The position numbers and the translations under genes are program-made. The notes under the pieces were generated by a model that did not search any database, was not told the DNA's origin, and saw only the letters and a program-made list of their open reading frames with translations. Shown here one piece after another: positions 43,523 through 53,289 of a stretch of 64,000 bases of DNA. This stretch comes from Morganella psychrotolerans. Its GTDB lineage: Bacteria; Pseudomonadota; Gammaproteobacteria; Enterobacterales; Enterobacteriaceae. The DNA is taken from assembly GCF_001676055.1 (NCBI RefSeq), contig NZ_LZEX01000002.1, forward strand, positions 120,441 through 184,440. The letters are read 5' to 3'. Positions within the stretch are counted from its first letter, which is position 1; each line of letters opens with the position of its first letter.

Positions 43523-44332
43523 ATGAAAAAATTGTTCCGCCGGCTGAAAGAATACCTGCTTTCATCAGATCCGCAGGGAGCTTATACCTGGCCCGCCGTT
43601 GATATCACGCTGCCGGGAGGCATTGCGCTCCATCTGGTCGGCACTATCCACATGGGATCGGAAAATATGTCCCCGCTGCCCGGCCCGCTGCTGAAAAAAA
43701 TTGCGCATGCCGATGGTCTGATTGTGGAAGCCGATATCACGCAACCCGCACCGTCATTTCCCGGGCAGGACCCGGAATATATACGCCGCCCCGTGAGTGA
43801 GCGCTTACCAGAGGCGTTGTGCGATGATTATCGCCGCTATTGTGAAGAACAGCGCCAGCCAACAGAAACACTGGATACCCTGCCCGCCTGGCAAATCGCG
43901 CTGATCCTGCAATCCACCCAGGCACAAAATCTCGGGCTGCGTCCGCATTACGGGATTGATTATCAGATGCTGAACGCGGCACACGGGCAGAATATCCCGG
44001 TGTTTGAGCTGGAAGGCACGCAGTCTCAGATGCAGATGCTGCTCAATTTTCCGGATGAAGGCATGAGCCTGCTGGAAGACACACTGACCTACTGGCATGA
44101 CAACGCCCGCGCCCTGCAAATCATGCTTGGCTGGTGGCTGGATTACCAGCCGGAAAAAACGGCGCAGCCGCTGCCGGAGACCTTCAGTGAGCTGACTTAT
44201 CAGCATCTGATGATAAGCCGCAATGATGCATGGAAAACCCGCCTGAATCAGCTGCCGCCCGGAAATTATGTAGTGGCGGTGGGTGCGCTGCATCTGTACG
44301 GCGAGCATAATCTGCCGTCAATTTTGTGCTAA
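43523..44332 (+). CDS. ybaP: TraB/GumN-family protein (YbaP-like)
   Basis: The 269-aa product has the TraB/GumN pattern: HLVGTIHMGSENM near residue 37 with the family's first His/Gly motif, LIVEADIT near 66, the central YGIDYQMLNAAHGQNIPVFE and the C-terminal VVAVGALHLYGEHNL. These GxxH and ExE-like motifs are thought to form a Tiki-type metalloprotease site. E. coli ybaP also lies near copA. It has no clear signal peptide in this sequence. The symbol is by similarity and context. Confidence 0.8.
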   Translation: MKKLFRRLKEYLLSSDPQGAYTWPAVDITLPGGIALHLVGTIHMGSENMSPLPGPLLKKIAHADGLIVEADITQPAPSFPGQDPEYIRRPVSERLPEALCDDYRRYCEEQRQPTETLDTLPAWQIALILQSTQAQNLGLRPHYGIDYQMLNAAHGQNIPVFELEGTQSQMQMLLNFPDEGMSLLEDTLTYWHDNARALQIMLGWWLDYQPEKTAQPLPETFSELTYQHLMISRNDAWKTRLNQLPPGNYVVAVGALHLYGEHNLPSILC

Positions 44333-44382
44333 ACTGGCAGGCCTTGTGACTCTGCCGTCTGAATTATCAGCAAGGAAATACT

Positions 44383-44862
44383 ATGACACCGGCTGTAAAA
44401 CTCCTGGAAAAAAACCGGATTACATTCACGCTGCATCCGTATGAACACGATCCGAATGACCATAATTTCGGTGATGAAGCGGTCCGCAAACTCAATCTTG
44501 ATGCCCGTCAGGTGTATAAAACCCTGCTGGTAGCACTCAATGGTGATAATAAACACCTCGCCGTCGCCGTTACGCCGGTATCAGAACAGCTTGATTTAAA
44601 AGCGGTTGCCAAAGCATTGGGAGCGAAAAAAGCCGAAATGGCGGATCCGGTAAATGCACAGAAAGTGACCGGTTACCTGCTCGGTGGTATCAGCCCGCTG
44701 GGACAGAAAAAGCGCCTGCCGACATTGATTGATGAAGGTGCTCAGGAGTTTGCCACCATTTTTGTGTCCGGCGGCAAGCGCGGTCTGGATATCGAACTCG
44801 CTCCGCAGGATTTAGCTAAGGTTCTGGACGGGAAATTTGTGCCGGTGGCAAAGCGGGATTGA
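44383..44862 (+). CDS. ybaK: Cys-tRNA(Pro)/Cys-tRNA(Cys) deacylase YbaK
   Basis: The 159-aa trans-editing enzyme removes cysteine from mischarged tRNA-Pro. It is close to E. coli YbaK throughout: [40 protein letters not shown], the catalytic lysine region [32 protein letters not shown] and [16 protein letters not shown]. Length equals the E. coli protein. A hairpin separates it from the convergent tccC-like gene. Confidence 0.95.
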   Translation: MTPAVKLLEKNRITFTLHPYEHDPNDHNFGDEAVRKLNLDARQVYKTLLVALNGDNKHLAVAVTPVSEQLDLKAVAKALGAKKAEMADPVNAQKVTGYLLGGISPLGQKKRLPTLIDEGAQEFATIFVSGGKRGLDIELAPQDLAKVLDGKFVPVAKRD

Positions 44863-44873
44863 GAAGAAGTCAT

Positions 44874-44913
44874 CACGCAAGTAACAGGCGGAAACCCGGT
44901 TGTTACCTGCGTG
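44874..44913. terminator. Long hairpin between convergent ybaK and tccC-like genes
   Basis: CACGCAAGTAACA pairs with TGTTACCTGCGTG (one bulge). There is no clear T-run, so it is a weak or factor-dependent terminator for both genes. Confidence 0.5.
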
Positions 44914-44930
44914 AATATCGCATTTATAAA

Positions 44931-47705
44931 TTATGCTGCGATTTTCTCCATTTTTTTCATCCGGTTATAAGTCACAATATTATTATTAAAAATATCCAGT
45001 CCTGTCCCTTTACCCAGATGGATAGTCATCTGATTACCTTCTGTTTTAAAACCAGCCCTATGCCCACTCCATCCTGATCCCAGCTGCTCCAGCCCCAGAC
45101 GTTTTCCGGCCGGATCATTTACTGCACCCCCGATATCAGTCAGCTTAGCAATTGTCCCTTCTTTCATTGTAAAACGGACCAATACACCACTATATTTTTC
45201 AGAATACGCCAGTGCAGGACTGACAGAGGTTTCGGTTGTGGCCGATAATGTTCCGGTATCAACCAATTTGCTGTAATGTTCTTCCGATATGGTTCTATAA
45301 ATAATTTCGTTTTTATTGATATCCCGCTCCAGCGGAGCAGAAAATTTGTCTGCTGAACCATAAACCGGAACACCAATCAATCCGCTTCTGTCTTTTGCAG
45401 AAACCGGGGCAGGTTCTGCATCATAACTATTTGCGGGTTTATAACTACTTACCTTCTTCGTTATTATCGAGGACATCTTATCGAGCGTCACTCCGAATTC
45501 AGTCCCCCGCTGTTTTTTGCTCATTTTATCAATCTGGATTTCCGTTTCCTCATGAGCAGCAGCAAAAGCATGTCCGCCCAGTTCTCCTATTCCCCCCATA
45601 TAGGCCTGAACATCTTTTGTTGTATAACGCCTGAAATCTTTTGTAGCATCTTTTGCCAGTTGCCTTAAGGATTTTGGTGCCTCAGGCGCAAGCCCGTCAT
45701 TATCATAAAGCGTCACCGGGTTATTTCTCACCATCCGGAACAAATTCAACCCGTCAACTGTGCCCGCAGGGTCTGAACTCAGCCAGCGGCCTGCCCATGG
45801 CTGATAATAGCGGTAGCCGTAATAATACAGCCCGGTTGCATCCCGCTCTTTGCCGGAATAACGATGAGTTTTGTAATCAATTCCTGCATCAGGGCGAGCG
45901 ACCAGTACCGCTGTGCCGCCAAACGGATAATATTCCTCCTGACTCAGCTGATTGCCGTCGCCGTCTGTTTCCAGTCCGCTGCTGCCGATAAGATTGTCAT
46001 AACTGAAGCGCAGATGATCTTTTTTGCCATCCGCCCAATGCAGATACCGCACCTGCGCACGCCCGGATGCACCCGCGCAAATCACCTGATAATCCTCAGT
46101 TCCCGTGCGTAATTCCAGACCCGGCAGATAAATCACCCGCTGTGTCTGTGTACTGTTACCGGTTTTTTGTACCGAGATTTTTAAGATGCGCTGACTGTCT
46201 GCGCCGTAACAGTAGCTTTCACTGTCACCGGCAGCGCCCTTGCGCGTCACCGGCATCACGTTGTGCAGCTCGGCCCGTGCTGTCCACGCCAGCGTCTGTC
46301 CCGGCATCAATTGAGTCTGCTGTCCGCCCGGGGTAAACAGCGCATCCACTTTGTCCGGTGTGGCTGCCAGTGTTTTTAATACCGCGTGATTGCTGCGGTT
46401 ACTGACCGTGATTTCAGTGGTGTAATTGTTCGCGGTAGTGGGTGCTGAGTGGCGGATCTGTGTCATATTACCGGCACGATCATAGGTGTAATTGCGGGTG
46501 TAATTGGTGTAAGTGGCTTTATCAAACGTGGAACTATCAGGGAGGGAACTACTTTGCTGTCCGGCATTTGCCATCTCGCGCCCGCCGGCGCTGACCAGCT
46601 GGTACAAGCTGTCATAGATATAGGTATTTTTCGGCACCACTTTCTGATTATGCCAGAAGCGCGTCTCTTCGGCGTCATTGGTCACAGATAACACATTGCC
46701 GACCGGATCATACTCATAGCGCAGATCCTGCAATACTTTTTTCTTCGCCGGATGTTCTGTTTTTATCGCGATCAGCCGCTGTGTCTGCGGTTCATAGGTG
46801 TACGTGGTCACTACGCCGTTACCGTGCTCTTCACGCAGCTTTTGTCCGGCGGCAGAGTAATCAACCGATTTAATTATGATTTTTTCCGTACCATTTTTGA
46901 GGATAATGCGACTGGTACGCAGCAACCCAGCGATATCATACGTGACCTTCTGCTGATGACCTGCCGAATCTGTGGTAATCAGTACCGCTCCGGTAGCATC
47001 CGCGATAGTCTGTGTGGTGTGTTTTTCCGCTGACAATAACGCATCAGGGTTGTTTTCCGGCCAGTTTACGGACAGATCCGGATTATCCGCCTCTTTCAGC
47101 AACTGACGGGTGACTGACAGCGGAACGCCGGTCAGCGCGATGCTCTCTGTCTGTGTCAGTCCTGCGGGATCATAATGATGAGTGCAGACACCTGCCAGGT
47201 TTTTGTCTTTTGCTGCCTGACTGTTATCCCCATAGATAAACCGCTCCGTAATCAATGCATCATGACCTGCCAACTGCTCCGTGATACTCAGCGGGCGCCC
47301 GGCTGAACTGCTGCCTTCGTACTGAAAGGTGTGCGTTACGCCACGGCTCAGGTCATCCTTCCCGTTTTCATCCGTGCTAATCTGACTGACCGCGATCATC
47401 GGCCGCCCTGCCGCATCACTCAATGCCAGCGAGGTGCCGGCATCACAGCTTTCCGTGCGCAGCACCTGCCCGGACAGTGAGGTGAGATAGCGGAAATTTG
47501 TCCGTTTGGCGTCGCTCAGGCGCGGGTCAGTGCTGCTTAGCTGAAAACCGCGCGCATCATACTGATGGCGGGTAATACGTTCATCTGTTGTCGTCAGTGA
47601 ATCCGGATGGCGGTGATAAGCGATATCACGAATGACATGACCGCGGTTATTTAACACTGTCACCGTGGGGGTTTTCTGGTGTACAGCTATTTTTGTGCTG
47701 TTCAT
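44931..47705 (-). CDS. TccC/RHS-type toxin with variable C-terminal domain
   Basis: The 924-aa protein has a TccC-type core: N-terminal TPTVTVLNNRGHVIRDIAYH and HQYDARGF repeats, many YD/RHS repeats, and the conserved core end YDSLYQL...YYPFGGTAV...RYSGKERDATGLYYYGYRYY and the autoprotease-like junction NPVTLYDNDGLAP near residue 692. The last ~230 residues are a separate, less GC-rich cargo (IIYRTISEEHYSKLVDTGTL, SATTETSVSPALAYSEKYSG) that loosely recalls ADP-ribosyltransferases with an Arg on the first strand; this is uncertain. In Photorhabdus such C proteins act with TcA and TcB-type components, which are not visible here. Gene stands alone. Confidence 0.85.
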   Translation of the reverse strand: MNSTKIAVHQKTPTVTVLNNRGHVIRDIAYHRHPDSLTTTDERITRHQYDARGFQLSSTDPRLSDAKRTNFRYLTSLSGQVLRTESCDAGTSLALSDAAGRPMIAVSQISTDENGKDDLSRGVTHTFQYEGSSSAGRPLSITEQLAGHDALITERFIYGDNSQAAKDKNLAGVCTHHYDPAGLTQTESIALTGVPLSVTRQLLKEADNPDLSVNWPENNPDALLSAEKHTTQTIADATGAVLITTDSAGHQQKVTYDIAGLLRTSRIILKNGTEKIIIKSVDYSAAGQKLREEHGNGVVTTYTYEPQTQRLIAIKTEHPAKKKVLQDLRYEYDPVGNVLSVTNDAEETRFWHNQKVVPKNTYIYDSLYQLVSAGGREMANAGQQSSSLPDSSTFDKATYTNYTRNYTYDRAGNMTQIRHSAPTTANNYTTEITVSNRSNHAVLKTLAATPDKVDALFTPGGQQTQLMPGQTLAWTARAELHNVMPVTRKGAAGDSESYCYGADSQRILKISVQKTGNSTQTQRVIYLPGLELRTGTEDYQVICAGASGRAQVRYLHWADGKKDHLRFSYDNLIGSSGLETDGDGNQLSQEEYYPFGGTAVLVARPDAGIDYKTHRYSGKERDATGLYYYGYRYYQPWAGRWLSSDPAGTVDGLNLFRMVRNNPVTLYDNDGLAPEAPKSLRQLAKDATKDFRRYTTKDVQAYMGGIGELGGHAFAAAHEETEIQIDKMSKKQRGTEFGVTLDKMSSIITKKVSSYKPANSYDAEPAPVSAKDRSGLIGVPVYGSADKFSAPLERDINKNEIIYRTISEEHYSKLVDTGTLSATTETSVSPALAYSEKYSGVLVRFTMKEGTIAKLTDIGGAVNDPAGKRLGLEQLGSGWSGHRAGFKTEGNQMTIHLGKGTGLDIFNNNIVTYNRMKKMEKIAA

Positions 47706-47989
47706 AAATAGTCTCCTTTTATTGAGATAAATATCAGTGCAAGTTCAACATGAACTACTTGCAGATATTCTGTTCCATTTTATAAACAGATAGAAAAAGA
47801 GAAATGATTAAAAATGGCAAAGAAGGAAAAATTCATTTTTTATTTCTTATATATCAATAAAAACAACATATTATTTCAATTCAGATAACCTGACGTTATA
47901 TGCGAAAAATCTATTTAAAAATCAAATTTATCTATTAAATAAATACAACACCGGAAAATATCCCGGCGTTGTATTTCAGTTAAAATCCG
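47706..47989. other. AT-rich intergenic region with ushA terminator
   Basis: The stretch carries the promoter region of the tccC-like gene on one side and, at 47941-47977, a hairpin (AATACAAC-CCGG and complement) that should terminate ushA on the minus strand. Nothing else is recognised. Confidence 0.5.
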
Positions 47990-49657
47990 TTATTTGTTTT
48001 TATAGATGATTTCGCCCTTTGGCTCATAATCTGCCATTTTCAGCGGCGAATGCGCTTCAATATACCCTTTCAGCACTTCTGCATCGACAAAGCCGGTACT
48101 GACATATCCCGGATGCGTATCAAGTTTCGGATAACCATCCCCGCCGATAGCATTAAAGTTCAGTGTCGCCATACGATAGGTTTTAGTCGGATCGACCGGT
48201 TTGCCATCGATAGTGACATTACTGATTGACCCGTCTTTATTCAGCGTCAGTCCGACATTATAAAACTGCGCATATGCCCCGGAGTCCGGCTTCATATTTG
48301 CAACTGCCTGTAAATACGGCAGAACTTCCGCCCCTTTAAAATCGACATACACCAGTTCATTCGCAAACGGCTGAACTTTGAGCACATTTTTGTAAGTAAT
48401 ATCACCTGCATCAATAGAATCGCGCACACCGCCGCCGCTCATAATGGCAAAATCAGCATTCGCCCGCTCTTTTTGCGCAGCCAGCAGCAGATGACCCATA
48501 CTGGTCTGTTCAAAACGGACTTTACTACGGTCACCTTCCAACTTACCGTCCACCGAGCCAACTTTAATGCTCAGCTGTTCGTCACCCTTTTCCTGATACG
48601 GCGTCAGCAGTTTCAGCATTTCCGGGCTTTCAGTAATTTCACTGGTGTAATAGATACGCTCTGATGTGCCATCTTCTTTTGTGACTTTCTTTTTAAGATT
48701 CACAGGAATGAGCTGATAGTGTTTGAGTGTGAATTCCCCGTTACGGAACTGAAAATCTGCGCGGCCGACATATTTGCCCCACTCATGGGCCTGCACAATC
48801 CAGGTGCCGTTCTGATTATCCGGCGCACATGGCGTACCGGGTACGTAATCTGCAATTTTGTAATTTTTGTTTTCCGGCTGCATACAGACCGGATCCTGAG
48901 AGTGTCCGCCGACAATCATATCCAGATACCCGGCCGGCAGACTGCGTGCCATTTCCACATCTCCCGGGGCATTGGAGCCATGATTGGCATCATCATAATG
49001 TCCCATGTGCGTGGCAGCGATGATAATGTCCGGTTTTTCTGTTTCACGCAGGCTTTCAACCACTTTTTTGGCTTCTTCTGCCGGAACGCGGAATTCAGTA
49101 TCAGGGAAATTGCCCGGATTACCAATTTTGGCCGTATCATCCGTTGTTAAGCCGATAACGGCGATTTTTATACTTTGTTTATCAAACAGCGCATACGGCT
49201 TAAATAAACGTTCGCCGGTACTTTTCTGATAAATATTGGCAGAGAGAAACGGGAAAGTGGCCCATTTTTCCTGAGTCCGCAAGGTTTCCAGCGGATTATC
49301 AAACTCATGGTTACCCAGCGCCATGGCATCATACCCCACCAGATTCATCCCTTTAAAATCCGGCTCGGCATTTTGCAGATCAGACTCCGGTACCCCGGTA
49401 TTAATATCCCCGCCGGAAAGCAGCAGAACAGAACCGCCTTTCTCTTCCACTTCTTTACGGATCCCGTCTACCAGCGTTTTCTGAGCGGAAAGTCCGTATT
49501 CGCCGTGATCATTCTGCCAAAAGTGCCCATGATGGTCATTAGTGTGTAAAATCGTAATATCATAGGTTTTATCTTTTTCCCATGCACCGGCAAGTGCCGG
49601 AAAAAGTGCCACAGAAACCGCCAGAGCACTGGCGGTGGTTTTAAATGCAAATGTCAT
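47990..49657 (-). CDS. ushA: Periplasmic UDP-sugar hydrolase/5'-nucleotidase
   Basis: With the ATG at 49657 the precursor has 555 aa and a signal peptide (MTFAFKTTASALAVSVALFP ending AGA). Metallophosphoesterase motifs are ILHTNDHHGHFW, SGGDINTG, ALGNHEFDNPL, ATHMGHY and VGGHSQDP; the C-terminal nucleotide-binding domain follows (MSGGGVRDSIDAGDITYKNV, FNAIGGDGYPKL). It hydrolyses UDP-glucose and nucleotides for salvage. The annotated longer frame adds 13 residues before the signal peptide and is unlikely. A hairpin terminator follows at 47941-47977. Confidence 0.95.
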   Translation of the reverse strand: MTFAFKTTASALAVSVALFPALAGAWEKDKTYDITILHTNDHHGHFWQNDHGEYGLSAQKTLVDGIRKEVEEKGGSVLLLSGGDINTGVPESDLQNAEPDFKGMNLVGYDAMALGNHEFDNPLETLRTQEKWATFPFLSANIYQKSTGERLFKPYALFDKQSIKIAVIGLTTDDTAKIGNPGNFPDTEFRVPAEEAKKVVESLRETEKPDIIIAATHMGHYDDANHGSNAPGDVEMARSLPAGYLDMIVGGHSQDPVCMQPENKNYKIADYVPGTPCAPDNQNGTWIVQAHEWGKYVGRADFQFRNGEFTLKHYQLIPVNLKKKVTKEDGTSERIYYTSEITESPEMLKLLTPYQEKGDEQLSIKVGSVDGKLEGDRSKVRFEQTSMGHLLLAAQKERANADFAIMSGGGVRDSIDAGDITYKNVLKVQPFANELVYVDFKGAEVLPYLQAVANMKPDSGAYAQFYNVGLTLNKDGSISNVTIDGKPVDPTKTYRMATLNFNAIGGDGYPKLDTHPGYVSTGFVDAEVLKGYIEAHSPLKMADYEPKGEIIYKNK

Positions 49658-50274
49658 GGTCGTTCCCCATGTTTCTGAATGATGATAACGGCACATAGCC
49701 GGAAAGCATGCCGATCCCTGCCGAAAGTATGATTAAAAATCACAATTTTTAATACCTGTTCTGACAGATCCGACAAAGAAGTGAGACTTCACTCAATATT
49801 CTGCTATTTAGTGTACCGTAACAATACCGGTATCAGCGTCCTGAAAAAACCTTAAATATCAATAATAAATCATAAGAATAGTGCGGTTTTTCCGTACCGG
49901 AAATTGCATTTATTTTATACCGGCCTACGCATTACCTTTGTAATACCCGTATAAATACGTCAACAAGACACGTCCTTTCCATGCTGATTTACATAATATG
50001 GCTATTGTTATGTCAAAATAAGATTAAACTTCATAAAGCCATTGTTAATAAAGAAAAAATAAAAAACAAAAACACAGCCAACCCGCAATAAGACTCCGAG
50101 CATAAAGAGCAGAATAAGCTAAAAATAAGCGAAGCTGAATGGTATCTGCTGTTAACAGCCGGTTTTTACATAATTACTTATATTTTTAACGCGATTTATG
50201 TCACAAAAACATGTACTATATTTATAATAGACCCACATTTATTCACATTGCGAATTAAAAAGGAGAATGAAAAA
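49658..50274. other. Intergenic region between divergent ushA and ybaL
   Basis: This 617-bp AT-rich stretch must contain the promoters of ushA and ybaL. I see only a small inverted repeat (AGTGA-GACT-TCACT near 49781), and the palindrome CTGTTAACAG near 50150. No gene or RNA is recognised. Confidence 0.45.
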
Positions 50275-52095
50275 GTGCACTCAACGCCTCTCATTACAAC
50301 AATTGTTGGTGGTCTCGTTCTCGCTTATTTATTTGGTATGTTAGCTCAGCGGTTAAAAATTTCGCCATTAGTGGGTTATCTGGCAGCCGGTGTCCTGGCC
50401 GGACCTTTTACACCGGGATTTGTTGCCGATACCTCTCTGGCACCGGAACTTGCTGAAATTGGTATTATTTTGCTGATGTTCGGCGTCGGGCTTCATTTTT
50501 CCCTCAAAGATCTGCTGGCGGTTAAGAATATTGCTATCCCCGGCGCAATTTGTCAGATAGCGGTAGCTACCATTCTGGGGCTGGGTCTGGCCAGTCTGTT
50601 TGACTGGGGACTGTTCACCGGTATTGTCTTTGGTCTGAGCTTATCCACCGCCAGTACGGTTGTGCTGCTGCGCGCCCTGGAAGAGCGGCAGCTGATTGAC
50701 AGTCAGCGCGGTCAGATAGCTATCGGCTGGCTGATTGTGGAAGACCTGGCGATGGTTCTGACCCTGGTTCTGTTACCTGCGGCAGCATCCATCATCAATA
50801 ACCCTGAAGCGAACGCCAGCAGCTCTGAATTACTGATGAGTCTGGCGATGACCATCGGTAAAGTGGTTGCTTTCATTCTGATTATGATTTTCATCGGTCG
50901 CCGTGCTATTCCGTGGTTACTCGCCAGAACCGCCGCAACCGGCTCCCGTGAGCTGTTCACGCTGGCGGTACTGGTACTGGCGCTGGGAATAGCCTACGCG
51001 GCAGTTACACTCTTTGAGGCCTCATTTGCTCTGGGTGCGTTCTTCGCCGGTATGGTGCTGAACGAGTCTGAGCTGAGCCACCGCGCCGCACAGGATACGC
51101 TGCCGCTGCGTGATGCGTTCGCCGTTCTGTTCTTTGTCTCCGTCGGGATGCTGTTTGACCCGATGGTACTGATTAACCATCCGCTGGGTATTTTAGGTGT
51201 TCTGGCGATCATTATCGTCGGTAAATCGGCCGCGGCAATGCTGCTTGTACGCCTGTTCGGGCATAACCGGCGAACCGCGCTGACGGTTGCGGTGAGTCTG
51301 GCACAAATCGGTGAATTTGCCTTTATCCTGGCCGGAATGGGCGTGGTACTGGAAGTCCTCAACCGCCAGGCCAATGACCTGATTTTAGCCGGGGCGATTG
51401 TCTCGATTATGCTCAATCCAATCTTATTCACCCTGCTTGACCGTTATCTGGAAAAAACAGAAACACCACAAGAGCAGCAGGAAGAAGAAACACTGGATGA
51501 AATCACCCAGGTTCCGGTCAATATCTGTGGTCATACTATCATTGTCGGTTATGGCAGAGTCGGTTCCATGCTGGCAGAAAAACTGCACAATAAAGGCTAT
51601 CCGGTTGTTGTGATTGAAGATACCCGCGCCCGCTTTGAAGAACTGGCAGAACGCGGTTTTGCATCCGTGATGGGCAATGCGGTTTCACCTGATGTGCTGG
51701 AGCTGGCTCGCGCGGATTGCGCCCGTTCACTGCTGCTGACTATTCCGAACGGCTATGAGGCCGGTGAAATTGTGGCAAAAGCCCGCGCGCTGAATGATCA
51801 TATGACGATTATTGTTCGCGCACATTATGATGATGAGCGCACGTATATTATGGAGCGCGGCGCAAACCGTGTGGTTATCGGTGAATTTGAAATTGCCCGT
51901 GCCATGAGCAGTCTGCTGGTTGAAGACCAGACTGATCATGAATTCGGCTGCCCTGTTGTGGTGAATCCGGCAGCAGATGCAGCACCGGACAATGCGGAAG
52001 AAGGCCGTTCACTGCATGAAATGCTGCGCAAAGCGCCGGTAGTGACGCCTGAACCGGAAACACAGTCAGACAGCACGCCGCAACCATCCGCATAA
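50275..52095 (+). CDS. ybaL: CPA2-family K+/H+ antiporter YbaL (KefB-like)
   Basis: The 606-aa inner-membrane protein has 12-13 helices (MLAQRLKISPLVGYLAAGVL, TASTVVLLRALEERQLIDSQ, IAIGWLIVEDLAMVLTLVLL, FALGAFFAGMVLNESELSHR) followed by a cytosolic RCK/TrkA-N domain with the nucleotide motif HTIIVGYGRVGSMLAEKL near residue 425. It closely matches E. coli YbaL. I choose the GTG at 50275 because AAGGAG lies eight bases upstream and the product then starts like E. coli (HSTPLITT); a TTG at 50248 lies before that ribosome site. A terminator follows at 52121. Confidence 0.92.
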   Translation: MHSTPLITTIVGGLVLAYLFGMLAQRLKISPLVGYLAAGVLAGPFTPGFVADTSLAPELAEIGIILLMFGVGLHFSLKDLLAVKNIAIPGAICQIAVATILGLGLASLFDWGLFTGIVFGLSLSTASTVVLLRALEERQLIDSQRGQIAIGWLIVEDLAMVLTLVLLPAAASIINNPEANASSSELLMSLAMTIGKVVAFILIMIFIGRRAIPWLLARTAATGSRELFTLAVLVLALGIAYAAVTLFEASFALGAFFAGMVLNESELSHRAAQDTLPLRDAFAVLFFVSVGMLFDPMVLINHPLGILGVLAIIIVGKSAAAMLLVRLFGHNRRTALTVAVSLAQIGEFAFILAGMGVVLEVLNRQANDLILAGAIVSIMLNPILFTLLDRYLEKTETPQEQQEEETLDEITQVPVNICGHTIIVGYGRVGSMLAEKLHNKGYPVVVIEDTRARFEELAERGFASVMGNAVSPDVLELARADCARSLLLTIPNGYEAGEIVAKARALNDHMTIIVRAHYDDERTYIMERGANRVVIGEFEIARAMSSLLVEDQTDHEFGCPVVVNPAADAAPDNAEEGRSLHEMLRKAPVVTPEPETQSDSTPQPSA

Positions 52096-52120
52096 CGCAT
52101 AAACAAGACAGACACCATCA

Positions 52121-52145
52121 GCCCGGCACCGTCCGGGCTTTTTTA
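52121..52145 (+). terminator. Terminator of ybaL
   Basis: GCCCGG-CACCGT-CCGGGC followed by TTTTTT. Confidence 0.85.
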
Positions 52146-52216
52146 GCATGGTAAGAGCGGTGTTATGACGGACAATTGATATTAAAAAAATATCTGAAGT
52201 GACATACTGATCGTAA

Positions 52217-52585
52217 TTAGTGATTATCGGAGTAGCGATTTTTTATTTCGTCAATTTCCTTACTTTGAGCCGCATCGATGCATTTCATTACTGTCAGATC
52301 TACATTCGTATCTTTGCTGTTATATGTTTTTTCCAGATAACGTTTAGCTACATCAGCGGCTTCTCCATAAGCGTCCGCTGAGTATAACCCCCTTTCAACA
52401 TAGGCACCTACAGCTGCATTTGCTTCCTGCTGCAGTGTTTCACCCAATCCACTATGAGCCAGGCAATAGCTGAGAGTGAAATTTTCCAGTGCATTTTTTA
52501 GTGGTTTATTTTCCTGTGCCACTGATACTGAAGAAAAAACCAGGGTCAATAGTGAAAATAGAGTTAAATTCACTTTAATTCCCAT
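52217..52585 (-). CDS. Type VI amidase immunity protein, Tai4 family
   Basis: The 122-aa precursor has a signal peptide (MGIKVNLTLFSLLTLVFSSV, cleavage near VAQ) and a helical mature part with a conserved-looking NFTLSYCLAHSGLG and TVMKCIDAAQSKEID; the two cysteines may form a disulfide. Size, periplasmic export and position right after a Tae4-type amidase identify it as the cognate immunity protein. Its start overlaps the effector stop by 16 bases, which ties immunity to toxin expression. Confidence 0.8.
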   Translation of the reverse strand: MGIKVNLTLFSLLTLVFSSVSVAQENKPLKNALENFTLSYCLAHSGLGETLQQEANAAVGAYVERGLYSADAYGEAADVAKRYLEKTYNSKDTNVDLTVMKCIDAAQSKEIDEIKNRYSDNH

Positions 52586-53032
52586 AACATCGCCTCACTA
52601 GCTTGTTGGAAGTAACAAGAATCTGAACAGCCCGTGCCATTCCAAAGTGTGGCATGACCTGTCGCATCATCCCAGCCTACATTGAAAACAATGAGCCCTT
52701 TTTTATCTTTAAATGATTTTATATCAATATTAGATTTAATAGTAATATCAGGCTTTCCTAAATTTGCTTCAATAAAACTGATTAAATCAGCCACCTTGAA
52801 TATATACCATTTTTTATCTTTTCCTGACGATGTAGCCCAGCGGGGACTTCTGTTGATTGTGATGCCAGAGTAGTTAAGAGCATAACTCATACGTATAGCA
52901 CAAGCATTCTGAAAAATGCCCTGATCAATATTATATTGTACTTTTCCACCTATTATTCTTCCTACATCTTTGACACTCACGTTAATTTTTGAAAAATTAT
53001 TCCATATAGTAAAAAAAATTCGGCCTATTCAT
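52570..53032 (-). CDS. Type VI secretion amidase effector, Tae4 family (N-terminal frameshift)
   Basis: Tae4 enzymes cut the peptide stems of murein in rival cells. The catalytic cysteine is in QNACAIRMSYALNYSGITIN and the histidine in DDATGHATLWNGTGC; the DSCYFQ end is typical. The uninterrupted frame starts at a GTG (52980). Upstream in the same frame, after a stop, is IWNNFSKIN, which is the normal family N-terminus; an ATG at 53032 with AAGGA eight bases upstream reads MNRPNFF and joins it if one T is removed from the eight-T run at 53011-53018. So the gene is probably 53032-52570 with a homopolymer indel. No hcp, vgrG or other T6SS gene is nearby. Confidence 0.82.
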
Positions 53033-53289
53033 ATTAAAAGTCCTTTTCATGAGTATTAAGCATGATTGTACCTTAACAAAATATAGCTGTAAAAATATCC
53101 AATAAAATAAGGTGATTCGCTATATAATTAATGTAATCACACGTACGAATTAATACTTTATTTTATACAAAATTAGTTATTGGTATATTCACAGATTCCC
53201 CGGAAATATTTTCAGATTGGAAGTAAATATATACTTATATTAAAGAAAGGTAATTACAGGCAAGACATGTAAATATCAGCATTTGACAT

